From positions 1,612,001-1,676,000 of the forward strand of contig NZ_CP040781.1 in NCBI RefSeq assembly GCF_013463155.1: a stretch of 64,000 nt of DNA, given 5' to 3'. The translations under genes and the position numbers were made by a program. Positions 11,575 through 21,788 of the stretch are shown piece after piece. The notes under the pieces are model-generated. The model made no database searches. It saw only the letters and a program-made list of their open reading frames with translations, and had not been told where the DNA came from. Position 1 is the first letter of the stretch. Every line of letters starts with the position of its first letter. Source of the stretch: Staphylococcus sp. 17KM0847 (GTDB taxonomy: Bacteria > Bacillota > Bacilli > Staphylococcales > Staphylococcaceae).

Positions 11575-11892
11575 ATGTCAATTTATCTCATTTTGTTACC
11601 ACTGATGTATCTCATCGTGGCTTATATTAGTATTTTTAAAATGGATATTTTGTTGCCTAAAATTTTACGCATACTCATGTCAGTCTTGCTTATTATTGTT
11701 GTAGCAACTTCTCTACTCTACTATCCAGCAATGACATGGTGGCTTTTTGCAGTATTACTTATGCTCATTGGCAATGTAGAAATCACTGCATTTAAACACT
11801 ATAAACAAGATCAAAAAGGTGTACGCATTCTAAATATGATGACCATTCTGATTCTCATCATTTATATTATAGTCACTATCATTTTAATATAA
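11575..11892 (+). CDS. Small integral membrane protein, unknown function
   Basis: 105 residues with four predicted membrane segments: MSIYLILLPLMYLIVAYISIF, ILRILMSVLLIIVVATSLLYY, WWLFAVLLMLIGNVEIT and MMTILILIIYIIVTIILI. Start: the ATG at 11575 sits seven bases after AAAGGA; a longer frame back to 11386 has no ribosome site and an odd composition. Downstream lies a bidirectional terminator. No family is recognised with confidence. Confidence 0.7.
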   Translation: MSIYLILLPLMYLIVAYISIFKMDILLPKILRILMSVLLIIVVATSLLYYPAMTWWLFAVLLMLIGNVEITAFKHYKQDQKGVRILNMMTILILIIYIIVTIILI

Positions 11893-11903
11893 ATAATCAT
11901 ATC

Positions 11904-11947
11904 AAAAGCCATTGTTTCCCTATACTCAAGGTCAAACAATGGCTTTT
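11904..11947. terminator. Bidirectional terminator
   Basis: A perfect 14-bp stem AAAAGCCATTGTTT / AAACAATGGCTTTT separates the plus-strand membrane protein from the minus-strand aminotransferase. It can serve both. Confidence 0.9.
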
Positions 11948-11949
11948 CA

Positions 11950-13110
11950 CTATTTATCTTCACAGTATAACGGCTTTAATGCTATGAGGCGTTCGAGTGC
12001 TTCTTGTAACTGTTTCTCATTAATTGCAAAAGAAATACGTACATAACCTTCTCCTTCTTCACCAAAAGGATGTCCCGGTGCTGCTAGGATAGATTGCGCT
12101 TTTAACAAGTATGCAATAAATGCGTCACTCGACATATTGGGTGGACAAGCTAACCACAAAAATATGCCTCCTTTGATTGGCTCATGCGGAATGTCATGTG
12201 CTGTTAATACTGCTTCTATCATATCACGACGTCGTTTGAATATCTCATTTTGTTGGAGTAATATGTCATCACATTCATTTAATGCTACTGTACATGCGTC
12301 TTGTAAAGCTCCGTACATACCTGCCTGTGTATGTGTATGCCACTTTTGTAAGTTTGCAATGATTTCTGAGTTTCCAACTGCAAACCCAACGCGGTACCCT
12401 GACATATTATATCCTTTAGAAAAAGAAAAAACTTCAACAGCAATCTCTTTTGCTCCCTCTGCTTGTAAAATACTAGGGTTAGGGGCATCAAACCCAAAGG
12501 CCTGATAGGCAAAATCATGTACAATTCTCGTATCTGTATGACGAAAATGATCAATCGTTTGTTGAAAAAATGCTGGTGTGGCCACTGAACCCGTTGGATT
12601 ATTAGGATATGTTAAATAAATAAGTCTAGTCTTTTCTGTGTTCACGTTTTCCCATTGTGGCAAGTAATGATACTCCGGTGAAAGTTTCAATGGTTTAGGG
12701 ATGCCATGTGCTAAATGTACTCCTGCTTCATAATCTGTATATCCTGGATCAGGCAATAATACTTCATCCCCTGGCTCAATTACACACGTAGGCAAGGCAA
12801 CTAATCCATTCTTCGTACCATAAAATAAACATACTTCTTTGTCTGGATCTAAATCTACATCAAATTGACGCTTATAAAAATCGGTGATTGCTTTTTTAAA
12901 CGCACCTTTGCCTTGAAAAGCTAAATATTTTTGGTTTTCTGGCTTTTGAATAGCCTCTGACAAAGCATTTAAAATAAGTTGTGGCGTATCTGCATCTGGA
13001 ATCCCTACTGCAAGATTGATTAGTGGTAAAGGTCCATGCACTACCTTTCGCCCCATTGTTTTACCAAAATAACTATCCGGTATTTGATTTAGAATTGTTG
13101 TGTAAGCCAT
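11950..13110 (-). CDS. PLP-dependent class I/II aminotransferase
   Basis: 386 residues, fold type I. Visible are the YPNNPTG cofactor-pocket motif (168-174), HDFAY (198-202) and the PLP lysine K232 in FSFSKGYNMSGYRVGF, plus the C-terminal RISFA arginine for the substrate carboxylate. The start at 13110 follows GAGGGGGA; upstream in-frame codons are poor. Resembles aspartate/LL-diaminopimelate-type aminotransferases; the amino donor cannot be named. No partner gene lies beside it. Confidence 0.85.
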   Translation of the reverse strand: MAYTTILNQIPDSYFGKTMGRKVVHGPLPLINLAVGIPDADTPQLILNALSEAIQKPENQKYLAFQGKGAFKKAITDFYKRQFDVDLDPDKEVCLFYGTKNGLVALPTCVIEPGDEVLLPDPGYTDYEAGVHLAHGIPKPLKLSPEYHYLPQWENVNTEKTRLIYLTYPNNPTGSVATPAFFQQTIDHFRHTDTRIVHDFAYQAFGFDAPNPSILQAEGAKEIAVEVFSFSKGYNMSGYRVGFAVGNSEIIANLQKWHTHTQAGMYGALQDACTVALNECDDILLQQNEIFKRRRDMIEAVLTAHDIPHEPIKGGIFLWLACPPNMSSDAFIAYLLKAQSILAAPGHPFGEEGEGYVRISFAINEKQLQEALERLIALKPLYCEDK

Positions 13111-13164
13111 AAACTTCCCCCTCGCACATATATCAACACGATGATGCATAAAAATATATAAAGA

Positions 13165-13200
13165 CGTGGGACAATAACTTAAACATGTCATCGTCCCACT
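13165..13200. terminator. Hairpin between the aminotransferase and the RND exporter
   Basis: GTGGGAC and GTCCCAC pair over a 20-base AT-rich loop, followed on the minus strand by a T-rich tail. It is placed downstream of the RND gene, about 170 bases past its stop, so it may terminate that transcript. It also resembles the dispersed GTGGGAC hairpins of staphylococcal intergenic DNA. Confidence 0.55.
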
Positions 13201-13369
13201 GCTTACAAGTGCCAATCTACATTTGCCAATAGTTACTTTAGCGCTTCAAGAGAAAAAACCTCTACACAATCCTTTCAGCTCTAGCTAAAATTTCTATTTT
13301 AATACGTTCTCTCTGTCACTAAAGCTTGTCTAAACACTTGTTTTTATTGTTTTCATCTTACAAAATGAA

Positions 13370-16300
13370 TTAATGTACGTCAATATTTTCAGACTTTTTT
13401 GTCAATCTCTTTTTTATAGTAAATAATACCTCATAAATCACTGGAACAACAATCAATGTTAATAATGTAGAAGAGAGCAAACCACCAATTACAGTTGCTG
13501 CAAGTCCCTTAGAAATCAGCACCGAACTATCTTGACCAAATAATAGTGGTATCAACGCTCCAATTGTCGCAATTGCAGTCATTAAAATCGGGCGAATTCG
13601 TGTACCTCCTGCTTCCAACAATGCTGCTTTCATAGACATACCTGCTTGCTCATTGTTAATGACTCTATCAATAAGAACAATAGCATTCGTTACTACAATA
13701 CCGATCAGCATCAGCATACCAATCATACTCGGTACAGAAAGTGTTTCTCCAGTTAATATCAATGCGAAGACTACACCAATGACGGTATATGGTAATGAGA
13801 ATAAAATTGTAAATGGTGCAAGACCTCCCTTGAAGGTCAGTACTAATACAAGATATACGATTAAGATGGCTGCTAACATCGCAAACATCAATTGTGTAAA
13901 GGCTGTTTCAATATCTTCATTTGTTCCACCTAACGATGTTTGAATATCGCTTGGCTTATCTAATTGATTTAATACTTTCATCACTTCTTGTGATATTGCG
14001 CCTACGTCATCACCTGAAATACTACCTGTTACCGTACTTGTATAATCGCCACCCTCTTTTACAAGTTTATTAGGAGTTGAGGTTTTCTCTAAAGTAGCAA
14101 TATCACTTAATGTTACAGATGATCCTGTTGGTGAAGGGATCGGCGTTTGTTCAAGTTTTTGTTGTGTCCATTCCGTTTCTTTTTTTTGCTTTACAACAAC
14201 ATCATATGTCTGTGATTGCCCTTTCACTTTGGAAACTGTTGTATCTGGAATGTTGGCATTCAACATCATCGCAAGTTGTCCTGCTGTAATACCTTGTTCC
14301 CCAGCTTTTTCAGTGTCCACTTTCACCTCGTATTGTTCATACGTCTCAGCTAAGTCTGACTTGACGTTTGTTAAGCCTTTAATACCTTTCATTTTTTGTT
14401 CAACTGTTTTAACCGTTTTTTCAATTTTTTCAGGGGATGGGCCCGTAACTTGTACCGTTAATGCATTAGATGCTGCACCTGTACTCATATCTAAATGTTT
14501 CCATTCACCTGGATGTTTATACGAAGCAATATGATCTAGCACACGTTGAGGTTCCTCATCGAAATGTGGCGTTTGCGTATCATACTCCACCATTAATGCC
14601 ATGCTGTTTGTACTACCTGTTGGATCAACCGGTGATGCACCACCAACAGAATACTGTACATTATTGACATATTGATTAGCACTCAAATATTTTTCAACTT
14701 GTTCCGCATGACTCAATACACCCTGTTCTGTTTCTCCTGGTTTTGGTGAATAAGTCAGCGCCATAAATTTATCTTCACCTGTCGAAATAAAACTTGTCCC
14801 TACTTTCATAATACCGATACCAATACTGGCTAATAATAGGACTGTACTTAAAATCATGACAAGCCATTTATGATCCAAACTCCAACTTAAAATACGTTTG
14901 TAGTAACGTCCAACCACACCTACACTTTCTTGTGGTTTGCGTCGAAGTCCTTTTTTGAAAAATACTGAACCGAGGACAGGAACAACCGTAATCGAAACTA
15001 ATAAAGAAGCTAATAAACTAAATGCAACAGCATATGCAAATGGTCGGAACATCTCACCCACCATCCCCGTTACAAAAGCTAATGGTGCAAATACTACAAT
15101 GGTTACGATAGTAGAAGACATAATCGGTATAAATACTTCTTTAGTTGCACTCACAATTAGTCCATCACCTGTGTGTTGTTCATCTGTACGCGTTAGCCTG
15201 CGATAAATATTTTCAATCACCACAATAGAGTCGTCGATCACACGCCCAATTGCTACGGTCAAGGCACCTAATGTCAAAATATTTAATGATACATCTGTTA
15301 ACTTCAATGCAATCATCGCAATTAATAACGACAGTGGAATAGATACAACTGAAATAGTAGTCATACGGAAATTACGTAAAAATAGCATAATTACAATAAT
15401 TGCAACAATAGAACCCAGTAGTGCTTTTTCAATCATCGTATTTAATGAATCTTTAATCGGCTTAGCAGTATCCATAATTTGAACAGACTTCAAATCTTTA
15501 TGTGTTTTAACAAATGATTGAATCGTATCGTCTACTTCTTTAGCAACAGCAACAGTATTCGCATCTTGCGCTTTAATAACTTGTATATCAACAGCATCTT
15601 TTCCGTTAGTTCTTGAAATAGAGTCTCGTTCATCTGTCAAAGAAACTTTGGCAATATCTTGTAATTTTACCGACTGTCCAGCCCCTTCACTTGCTGACGG
15701 TGTATTTTCAGCTGATGAACTTTGTGATGTATCTTCTTGCTGTTGCGCAATAGCTAATGGTATGTCCATCGCTTTTAATGTATCAACAGATGTGAATTGA
15801 CCATCTATTACTATTGATTTTTCTGTATCACCAAACTGGAATAAACCAAGCGGGACTTCTTTAGTTGCAGCTTCAATATAATCTGAAACTTGCTGCTGTG
15901 TAAGACCAGCTTTTCCTAATTTTTGTTCATCAAATTCAATAGTGACTTGGCGACTCGTTTGTCCATTGACTGTCGCACGTTGTACACCGTTTATTTCTTG
16001 TAGCTTTGGAATTAAATTCTCTTTAACAGCCTTTGTACTTGCCTTAATGTCATTTTTATCATGCAAAATAGAATAGGCTACAACAGGAAAAGCATACAAT
16101 GAATTGCGCTGTATTTCCGGTGATTCAACACTTTCATCAAATTCAATTTTTTTCAATGCTTTATCAATTCGTTGCTCTGCATCATCCATATCTGTATGCT
16201 CATTAAAGTTAACAGTAATGAGTGATGCATTGGCAAGTGATTCTGTTTTTACACTCGAAACATCGGACATTCCTCGAATAGCATCATCTATCGGATCACT

Positions 16301-16495
16301 GACCTCTTCCATTACTGTTTCTGGCGTTGCACCCGGCATAGTCGTTGTGATTGTCAGCATAGGTGGCTCTGTGTCTGGCAATAATTCTAACTTCATCTTA
16401 AAGCTTGCATATGCACCGCCTAAAATAATAAGTATCACCATTAACATTACAGCAAACTTATTCGAAAGTGAAAAATCAATTAATTTTTTAACCAC
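13370..16495 (-). CDS. RND-family efflux transporter (AcrB-like)
   Basis: 1041 residues with two halves of the RND fold: an N-terminal membrane helix (about 12-30), a large extracytoplasmic loop (about 35-335), five or six helices including GRVIDDSIVVIENIYRRL with the proton-relay acidic pair, and a second equivalent set beginning about residue 530. Begins with GTG after AGGAG. The first loop carries a Ser/Gln-rich low-complexity stretch (QQQEDTSQSSSAENTPSASEGAG). No membrane-fusion partner is beside it. S. aureus has an equivalent orphan next to femX. Substrate unknown. Confidence 0.9.
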   Translation of the reverse strand: MVKKLIDFSLSNKFAVMLMVILIILGGAYASFKMKLELLPDTEPPMLTITTTMPGATPETVMEEVSDPIDDAIRGMSDVSSVKTESLANASLITVNFNEHTDMDDAEQRIDKALKKIEFDESVESPEIQRNSLYAFPVVAYSILHDKNDIKASTKAVKENLIPKLQEINGVQRATVNGQTSRQVTIEFDEQKLGKAGLTQQQVSDYIEAATKEVPLGLFQFGDTEKSIVIDGQFTSVDTLKAMDIPLAIAQQQEDTSQSSSAENTPSASEGAGQSVKLQDIAKVSLTDERDSISRTNGKDAVDIQVIKAQDANTVAVAKEVDDTIQSFVKTHKDLKSVQIMDTAKPIKDSLNTMIEKALLGSIVAIIVIMLFLRNFRMTTISVVSIPLSLLIAMIALKLTDVSLNILTLGALTVAIGRVIDDSIVVIENIYRRLTRTDEQHTGDGLIVSATKEVFIPIMSSTIVTIVVFAPLAFVTGMVGEMFRPFAYAVAFSLLASLLVSITVVPVLGSVFFKKGLRRKPQESVGVVGRYYKRILSWSLDHKWLVMILSTVLLLASIGIGIMKVGTSFISTGEDKFMALTYSPKPGETEQGVLSHAEQVEKYLSANQYVNNVQYSVGGASPVDPTGSTNSMALMVEYDTQTPHFDEEPQRVLDHIASYKHPGEWKHLDMSTGAASNALTVQVTGPSPEKIEKTVKTVEQKMKGIKGLTNVKSDLAETYEQYEVKVDTEKAGEQGITAGQLAMMLNANIPDTTVSKVKGQSQTYDVVVKQKKETEWTQQKLEQTPIPSPTGSSVTLSDIATLEKTSTPNKLVKEGGDYTSTVTGSISGDDVGAISQEVMKVLNQLDKPSDIQTSLGGTNEDIETAFTQLMFAMLAAILIVYLVLVLTFKGGLAPFTILFSLPYTVIGVVFALILTGETLSVPSMIGMLMLIGIVVTNAIVLIDRVINNEQAGMSMKAALLEAGGTRIRPILMTAIATIGALIPLLFGQDSSVLISKGLAATVIGGLLSSTLLTLIVVPVIYEVLFTIKKRLTKKSENIDVH

Positions 16496-16560
16496 AAGTT
16501 GACACTCCTCTTGATTACTTCATAATTATTTATCTATGAATTCCTTTTTCGCACGCGAGA

Positions 16561-16602
16561 AAGTCCACCTCGTATCAATAATCTTTAGAAGAGATGGACT
16601 TA
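16561..16602 (-). terminator. Probable terminator of femX
   Basis: AAGTCCA-CTC pairs with GAG-TGGACTT just downstream of the femX stop codon on the minus strand; the T-tract is weak. Confidence 0.6.
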
Positions 16603-16613
16603 TGACTCGCTCA

Positions 16614-17876
16614 TTATTTCTTCTTATGTTCTTTCAGTTTACGTACAACTTTTATTTTCAGCTCTGTTAACTGTGGTTTAAATTGCTCAATCGCCTTGTA
16701 CAATATGGGGTTAAGGACATAATCAAATTCTCCAATTTTTTCGCTCAAATATGTCCCCCACATACGCTTAAACTCCCACAAGCCATAGTGACTTGAACTT
16801 TTATCAGGATTATTATCTGTTCCTCCAAAGTCATACGTTTTTGCGCCTTTTTCACGTGCATATTGCATCATCACAAACTGCATATGATGGTTAGGTAAAA
16901 ATTTTCGATATTGATTAGATGAAGCACCGTAAAGATAATATGCTTTCGAACCACAGAACATGAGTAACGCACCTGATAAGTATAGACCCTCAGGATGTTC
17001 TTGTTTAAGCTTTTCCATTTCTGCAATTGCTTTTTGTTTCACAGGTAATTGTGTGTGTATATCTTTTAGCTTGTTACGTACTTTTTTTAGTTTTTGATCT
17101 TTATTTAATAAAGCTTCTTCTTCAGCTTTTAAATCTGCTTTTTCAGTGTACAAAACTTCTAAAACCTTGGTCGGCTCTAACTTAACGAGAAAAAGTTCTG
17201 CATCCCCATCTTTATGTAGTGCATCATATATTGTTTCAAAATAAGATATATCTCTTGTTAAAAAGCCATCACGCTCTCCAGTTTCTTTCATAAGTGCCGT
17301 GAAAATGTCTAACTGTTCACGACCTGCACGCTCAACTATTGTGCCTTTTTTCAAAGCTGAACGCACTTTATTTCTATTATTTGTTTTAAAGCTTTGAATC
17401 AATTCCTCATCAGACTTATCGATGGGTGTAACCATTGTCATACGAGGCTGAATATAATCTTTCGCTAATCCTTCTTTAAAGCCTTTATGACGAAATCCTA
17501 ATGATTGCAAGTCCTGTACAACTGTCATTCCTTCTTCCACTTCAACATCTGGATCAATTTTTATAGTATAGGCCTTTTCTTGTTTAGCTATTTTAATCGC
17601 TTCTACAAGTAAAGTCTTAACTGCACGTTGATCTGCATAATCTACTACGAATCCACGTGAAGCATAACATAACGTAAAAGGTGTACGTGCAATTTTTTTA
17701 AATAGCAACTGTGCAACGCCATGGATATTACCGTTTTCTCCAACAGCAATACGTTTCGTATACCAACCTGTTAACTTTTTCGTTTCTCCCCATTGTGTTA
17801 ATTGCAACAAATCACCGTTAGGATGTGACTTTACAAATGCATCATGCTCTTGGTTTGTAATGTTCATCAATTTCAT
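16614..17876 (-). CDS. femX: FemX/FmhB: adds the first glycine of the pentaglycine bridge
   Basis: 420 residues of the FemABX family (GNAT-like peptidyltransferases). It transfers Gly from Gly-tRNA to the lysine of lipid II in the cytoplasm and is essential in S. aureus. Begins MKLMNITNQEHDAFVKSHPNGDLLQLTQWGETKKLTGWY, close to S. aureus FmhB. A charged coiled-coil insert (about 245-295) is followed by EHPEGLYLSGALLMF and the YDFGGTDNNPDKSSSHYGLWEFKRMWGT motif. Monocistronic; sits by the RND gene as in S. aureus. Confidence 0.95.
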   Translation of the reverse strand: MKLMNITNQEHDAFVKSHPNGDLLQLTQWGETKKLTGWYTKRIAVGENGNIHGVAQLLFKKIARTPFTLCYASRGFVVDYADQRAVKTLLVEAIKIAKQEKAYTIKIDPDVEVEEGMTVVQDLQSLGFRHKGFKEGLAKDYIQPRMTMVTPIDKSDEELIQSFKTNNRNKVRSALKKGTIVERAGREQLDIFTALMKETGERDGFLTRDISYFETIYDALHKDGDAELFLVKLEPTKVLEVLYTEKADLKAEEEALLNKDQKLKKVRNKLKDIHTQLPVKQKAIAEMEKLKQEHPEGLYLSGALLMFCGSKAYYLYGASSNQYRKFLPNHHMQFVMMQYAREKGAKTYDFGGTDNNPDKSSSHYGLWEFKRMWGTYLSEKIGEFDYVLNPILYKAIEQFKPQLTELKIKVVRKLKEHKKK

Positions 17877-17941
17877 GAATTCATACTCCTTTTACTTCAT
17901 TCTTTTTCTCTCTTGATCGATAATGTTATACAACGATTATA

Positions 17942-18703
17942 TTATTCAGGTTTAAAATGATAGTTTGCACCACGTGTTCGAATAAGTATTGGCGCATCAA
18001 TTGTTTTGTCTATCATATATATGCCATCAATCATATCGTCTTTACCTTCTGTGATTTTAAACTTAACTTTTTTGATTGGACTTTGGAGTAATGTATACTT
18101 ATCAGCTGTTTCAACAACTTCCATATCAAACCACTTTTTCCAATTCTCTACCATAGTTTGTCTCTGATGTGAACGAAACTCTATCATATCAATCTCAAGT
18201 TGACTTTGGAAGTATTCTTTCAAATCAGCTTCTCGTTCGTCATCTGATTTATTCCATTGTATAAAAAAAGGCATCATCACATCAAAATGATGGTCATTAA
18301 CATAAAGAAGCTGCCATTGAATCTCATGTCCCTTTTTATTTTGACGCTTCATGCTTACAGGTCCTACAACTTCCAAACCACGCGCTAAAAACTGTTCTTT
18401 AAGCTTATGAATATCATGCGTTCTGAAACAAACTTTTTTAAATCCTTGTTGATATCCTTTTTCGACAATAGAAGATGCAAATGAATACTTGCCTTCCTGT
18501 GTTTTAGATTGTTGTTTGATTTTTCCTTGATTAAAAATATCAAGAAGTTCAATATAGCTCAGATTAATATATACAAGGCGATTAAATGTACCTAAATTTT
18601 CATGACGTCCCCCTTTATGAATTTCTAAATATTGCCCGGGAAATTCAAAACGTTCGAGATCATCTACATAGTGTATGATGTGATCAAATTCGATGTCTAT
18701 CAT
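17942..18703 (-). CDS. VOC (glyoxalase/bleomycin resistance) superfamily protein
   Basis: 253 residues. The N-terminus IEFDHIIHYVDDLERFEFPGQYLEIHKGGRHENLGTFNRLVYINLSYIELLDIF is a vicinal-oxygen-chelate half with the metal-ligand His and Glu pattern. The rest is a second, weaker half (KVCFRTHDIHKLKEQFLARGLEVVGPVSMKR). This matches a conserved staphylococcal glyoxalase-like family of unknown substrate. The start at 18703 follows AGGAGTGA; a longer frame adds 12 residues without support. Confidence 0.75.
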   Translation of the reverse strand: MIDIEFDHIIHYVDDLERFEFPGQYLEIHKGGRHENLGTFNRLVYINLSYIELLDIFNQGKIKQQSKTQEGKYSFASSIVEKGYQQGFKKVCFRTHDIHKLKEQFLARGLEVVGPVSMKRQNKKGHEIQWQLLYVNDHHFDVMMPFFIQWNKSDDEREADLKEYFQSQLEIDMIEFRSHQRQTMVENWKKWFDMEVVETADKYTLLQSPIKKVKFKITEGKDDMIDGIYMIDKTIDAPILIRTRGANYHFKPE

Positions 18704-18906
18704 TTCATCACTCCTGAATTTTATATAAGTTCCCTTCATTTTATCAAAAAAAGTAGGATGTAGGATAGCAATCTAAACACGTTGTAAAACTTTTCATGTT
18801 TCTAATCTTTATACGCTAATATACTGACTTTTAAACATTAAATATAGGTATGCCATTTATGAAATGTTATAATGATAATCACTATTACAATAGAGAGGAA
18901 CTTGTT

Positions 18907-19344
18907 ATGGAATCCGCAGCACTCTTTGACCATCTTACAAAATTATATCGCCCTTATATGAAAATTGTGCAGCCACTTCTGGATGAATACACACTTCATC
19001 CTGCACAGTGGTTAATACTGAAAGATATACAAGCACACCCTAATACAACACTTGCACAAATCTCTAAAAGACGTTCAATTGAAAAACCTACAACACGTAA
19101 AATCTTAAAAGTACTTGATGCACGGGGGTGGCTTATTGTCACCCCTGGAGAAGATAAAAGAGAGAAGCTACTCAACCTTTCTTCTACTGGTCAAGATGTT
19201 CATAACGCCTTAAAAAGTAAACTTAGCCTAGTACAAGAAGAGTTGCTCGCTTCATTACAACTTTCACCATCTATCGAACAACAAACACTAGACTTACTCC
19301 ACCAACTCCATCAACACATGCTTTATAAAATCACACAGGACTGA
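18907..19344 (+). CDS. MarR-family transcriptional regulator
   Basis: 145 residues. The winged helix spans about 40-105: LHPAQWLILKDIQAHPNTTLAQISKRRSIEKPTTRKILKVLDARGWLIVTPGEDKREKLLNLSSTGQDV. This is the MarR layout, with dimerisation helices at both ends. The start ATG at 18907 follows GAGAGGAA. It is transcribed away from the VOC gene, which may be a target or simply a neighbour. Ligand unknown. Confidence 0.85.
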   Translation: MESAALFDHLTKLYRPYMKIVQPLLDEYTLHPAQWLILKDIQAHPNTTLAQISKRRSIEKPTTRKILKVLDARGWLIVTPGEDKREKLLNLSSTGQDVHNALKSKLSLVQEELLASLQLSPSIEQQTLDLLHQLHQHMLYKITQD

Positions 19345-19388
19345 ACACTAAAAATATGAAATTTCACCTCATATCCATCTCTATATAC

Positions 19389-19436
19389 AAAACGACTATA
19401 ATAGCAAGCTCTCTGTCACTATCATAGTCGTTTTTT
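19389..19436. terminator. Bidirectional terminator between MarR gene and moaA
   Basis: AAACGACTAT-ATAG pairs with CTAT-ATAGTCGTTT, closing with A- and T-runs on either side. It ends both converging transcripts. Confidence 0.8.
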
Positions 19437-20458
19437 CATCCACCGATGTAGTTCATATTAATTTTTTTTCTTCTACGATTTGCAACTGTTTGCTCTGTAC
19501 GTTCATCAGAATAACGATCTTCTCGAATGTGCCACAAGCCTTTCAAAGTTTCCATCACTTCACGATCTGATGCCTCACTTCTTAATAATGCTCTAACATC
19601 ATAACCATCCACAGTACTAAACAAACAACCATAAAACTTACCATCTGAAGATAATCTTGCACGCGTACATGTCGAACAAAAGGATTCTGAAACACTTGTA
19701 ATTAAACCAAACTTCGACTTTGCGCCAACATGGCGATAATATTTCGCTACTTCTCCGTAATAACGTGGTGGAACAGGTTCTATCTCAAATGCTTGTTGAA
19801 TCATTGCTAACATTTCATCTTTCGTCACAACTTTACTAAAATCCCAGCCATTGTCATTGCCTACATCCATAAACTCAATAAAACGAATCGTAACATCTTT
19901 TTCTTTAAAGTAATCAATCATCGGTATAATTTGATTATCATTTACACCCTTTTGCACAACGACATTGACTTTGACTTCAAAGCCAACTTGTACTGCATAA
20001 TCAATTTGATCTAATATGGTTTCCGCTTTAATATTACGGTTATTAATGGATTGAAATAATGTATCGTCAATTGCATCCAAGCTGACATTAATTCGACGCA
20101 AACCTGCATCGTACAACTTTTGACCATGTTTTTTTAGTAACAATCCATTTGTCGTCAAACCAATATCTTCTATTCCATCAATTTTATGAATTTGTGCAAT
20201 CAATTTATGCAAATCTCGACGTAATAATGGTTCTCCACCTGTAATACGTACTTTTTTTACGCCGAGTTGTGCATAGATACGTGTCACGCGTACCATCTCT
20301 TCAAATGTTAATAATTCATCTTTAGGTAGAAATGTATAGTCATCACCAAATATCTCTTTAGGCATACAATAATCGCAACGAAAATTACAACGATCTGTAA
20401 CGGAAATGCGCAAATCACGGATAGGTCGCCCAAGTTTATCTAATATTTGTGTTGTCAT
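19436..20458 (-). CDS. moaA: GTP 3',8-cyclase MoaA
   Basis: 340-residue radical SAM enzyme that turns GTP into the cyclic intermediate used by MoaC in molybdopterin synthesis. N-terminal cluster cysteines are C24, C28 and C31 (CNFRCDYC); the C-terminal cluster motif is [21 protein letters not shown]; the protein ends in the functional GG tail (NYIGG). The ATG at 20458 follows GGAGGGCG; upstream codons overlap mobA. Last gene of the moeA-mobB-moaE-moaD-mobA-moaA run. Confidence 0.97.
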   Translation of the reverse strand: MTTQILDKLGRPIRDLRISVTDRCNFRCDYCMPKEIFGDDYTFLPKDELLTFEEMVRVTRIYAQLGVKKVRITGGEPLLRRDLHKLIAQIHKIDGIEDIGLTTNGLLLKKHGQKLYDAGLRRINVSLDAIDDTLFQSINNRNIKAETILDQIDYAVQVGFEVKVNVVVQKGVNDNQIIPMIDYFKEKDVTIRFIEFMDVGNDNGWDFSKVVTKDEMLAMIQQAFEIEPVPPRYYGEVAKYYRHVGAKSKFGLITSVSESFCSTCTRARLSSDGKFYGCLFSTVDGYDVRALLRSEASDREVMETLKGLWHIREDRYSDERTEQTVANRRRKKINMNYIGG

Positions 20459-20478
20459 CTTGCGCCCTCCTTTATTGG

Positions 20479-21081
20479 TTATTTCACGTATTCTGCCTCT
20501 AACATCACTAAATCTTGTGGGTAGTTGATATTGCGATACCACTGTCCGACACTTTCTATGTCATCAACATCTAACCATGCTGATGACACTTGTTGATAGA
20601 CGTGTTTCATACTTAAATCATCGGATGCTAATACTGTTTTAATAGTAGATTGAACATTGCGATGATAAAAAGCAATAGTCGGTATAGGATAACCATTTGA
20701 TGCAAAACCTGCAATATCTAGTTGTGATTCGATAAGATTCGCTACTAAAAATTGATATAATTGACTCACTGCTTTTTGCGTTATTATTGGCGTATCCACC
20801 GATACTACAAAGTATAAGTCTTCATCGTCTTGTTGCATTACGCTATAAATGCCAGCAAGTGGCCCTTTATTTCGATGTTGTTTTTCATCTACTACGACGC
20901 GTATATCTTTAAACCGTTCCGCCAACTGTGCATTGGTACTGATGAGAACCTCTCGAAACATGTTCGTTGCTTCTAATGTTCGAATCAAACGTTGATAAAA
21001 CATCTCACCTTGTACTGTTGCAAATGCTTTCGGTCGTCCAAATCGTTCTGACTGACCACCTGCTAATATGATTGCTTTCAT
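20479..21081 (-). CDS. mobA: Molybdenum cofactor guanylyltransferase MobA
   Basis: 200 residues. Attaches GMP to Mo-molybdopterin to give the MGD/bis-MGD cofactor used by formate dehydrogenase and nitrate reductase. The nucleotide-binding [20 protein letters not shown] motif is at the start, with [10 protein letters not shown] (metal site) near residue 95. Lies between moaD and moaA, 20 bp before moaA. Confidence 0.95.
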   Translation of the reverse strand: MKAIILAGGQSERFGRPKAFATVQGEMFYQRLIRTLEATNMFREVLISTNAQLAERFKDIRVVVDEKQHRNKGPLAGIYSVMQQDDEDLYFVVSVDTPIITQKAVSQLYQFLVANLIESQLDIAGFASNGYPIPTIAFYHRNVQSTIKTVLASDDLSMKHVYQQVSSAWLDVDDIESVGQWYRNINYPQDLVMLEAEYVK

Positions 21082-21090
21082 CTGTATATT

Positions 21091-21330
21091 TTAACCTCCA
21101 CTCACTGGTGGGATCAGTGCGATAACATCATCAGTGGTAATAATGGCATCTTCCTGTACAAACTCTTCATTCACTGCAACTTGAAAAGTTTTGCCTTGAA
21201 TAACTGGATAAGTTTGATATAAATGCTGTTTAAGTTCCGCTACTGTCAACTCATAATCAAAATGAAATGTATCTTCTGCACGGTCTAATTTTTCTTTAAT
21301 TTCCGCAAAATAAAGGACTTTCACTGTCAC
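21091..21330 (-). CDS. moaD: Molybdopterin synthase small subunit MoaD
   Basis: 79-residue ubiquitin-like sulfur carrier. It ends in the required GG (IPPVSGG); the terminal glycine is adenylated by MoeB and thiocarboxylated before giving sulfur to the pterin. Its start overlaps the moaE stop by four bases. Confidence 0.95.
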   Translation of the reverse strand: MTVKVLYFAEIKEKLDRAEDTFHFDYELTVAELKQHLYQTYPVIQGKTFQVAVNEEFVQEDAIITTDDVIALIPPVSGG

Positions 21331-21788
21331 ACCTCTCCCTTCTCCACAGCATCTTCATGATAACCTCGCTGATGACCTTGCCATTGCGCACCGTCTTCCC
21401 ATATCTCTTTTTTCCATATTGGGACAACTTCTTTAATTCTTTCTATTGCGTACTCATTAGCAGCATATGCATCTTTACGATGTGGTGAAGATACACTAAT
21501 ACATACTGCAATATCTGATATATCTAAAGCACCAATACGATGCACAATTGCTGTCACTGTCCCCGGCCAACGCACACTAATTTCTTCACCAATTTGTGCA
21601 AGTTTTTTTTCTGCCATTGGAACATAAGCCTCATATTCTAAATACTCTGTACGAATGCCTTTTGTCCATTCGCGTACATGACCTGTAAACACTACAACTG
21701 CACCTTGTTTAGCATTTAATGTCCATCGTCTATACTGTTCTGGTTCAATGACCTGTGTCGTTACTTCATATTGTTTCAACTTACTCAC
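21327..21788 (-). CDS. moaE: Molybdopterin synthase catalytic subunit MoaE
   Basis: 153 residues; inserts two sulfurs from MoaD into precursor Z. The family signature with its catalytic lysines is RKDAYAANEYAIERIKEVVPIWKKEIWEDGAQWQGH at about 105-140. It overlaps mobB upstream by 8 bases and moaD downstream by 4, indicating one translationally coupled operon. Confidence 0.95.
   Translation of the reverse strand: MSKLKQYEVTTQVIEPEQYRRWTLNAKQGAVVVFTGHVREWTKGIRTEYLEYEAYVPMAEKKLAQIGEEISVRWPGTVTAIVHRIGALDISDIAVCISVSSPHRKDAYAANEYAIERIKEVVPIWKKEIWEDGAQWQGHQRGYHEDAVEKGEV

Noticed and set aside
12137..12505. 122-codon plus-strand frame opposite the aminotransferase
   Set aside because: Antisense to a conserved enzyme; composition rich in Cys, Ser and Ile without motifs.
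18868..18890. Fur box in front of the MarR gene (TGATAATCACTATTA)
   Set aside because: Only one half matches GATAATGATTATC; the palindrome is not kept.
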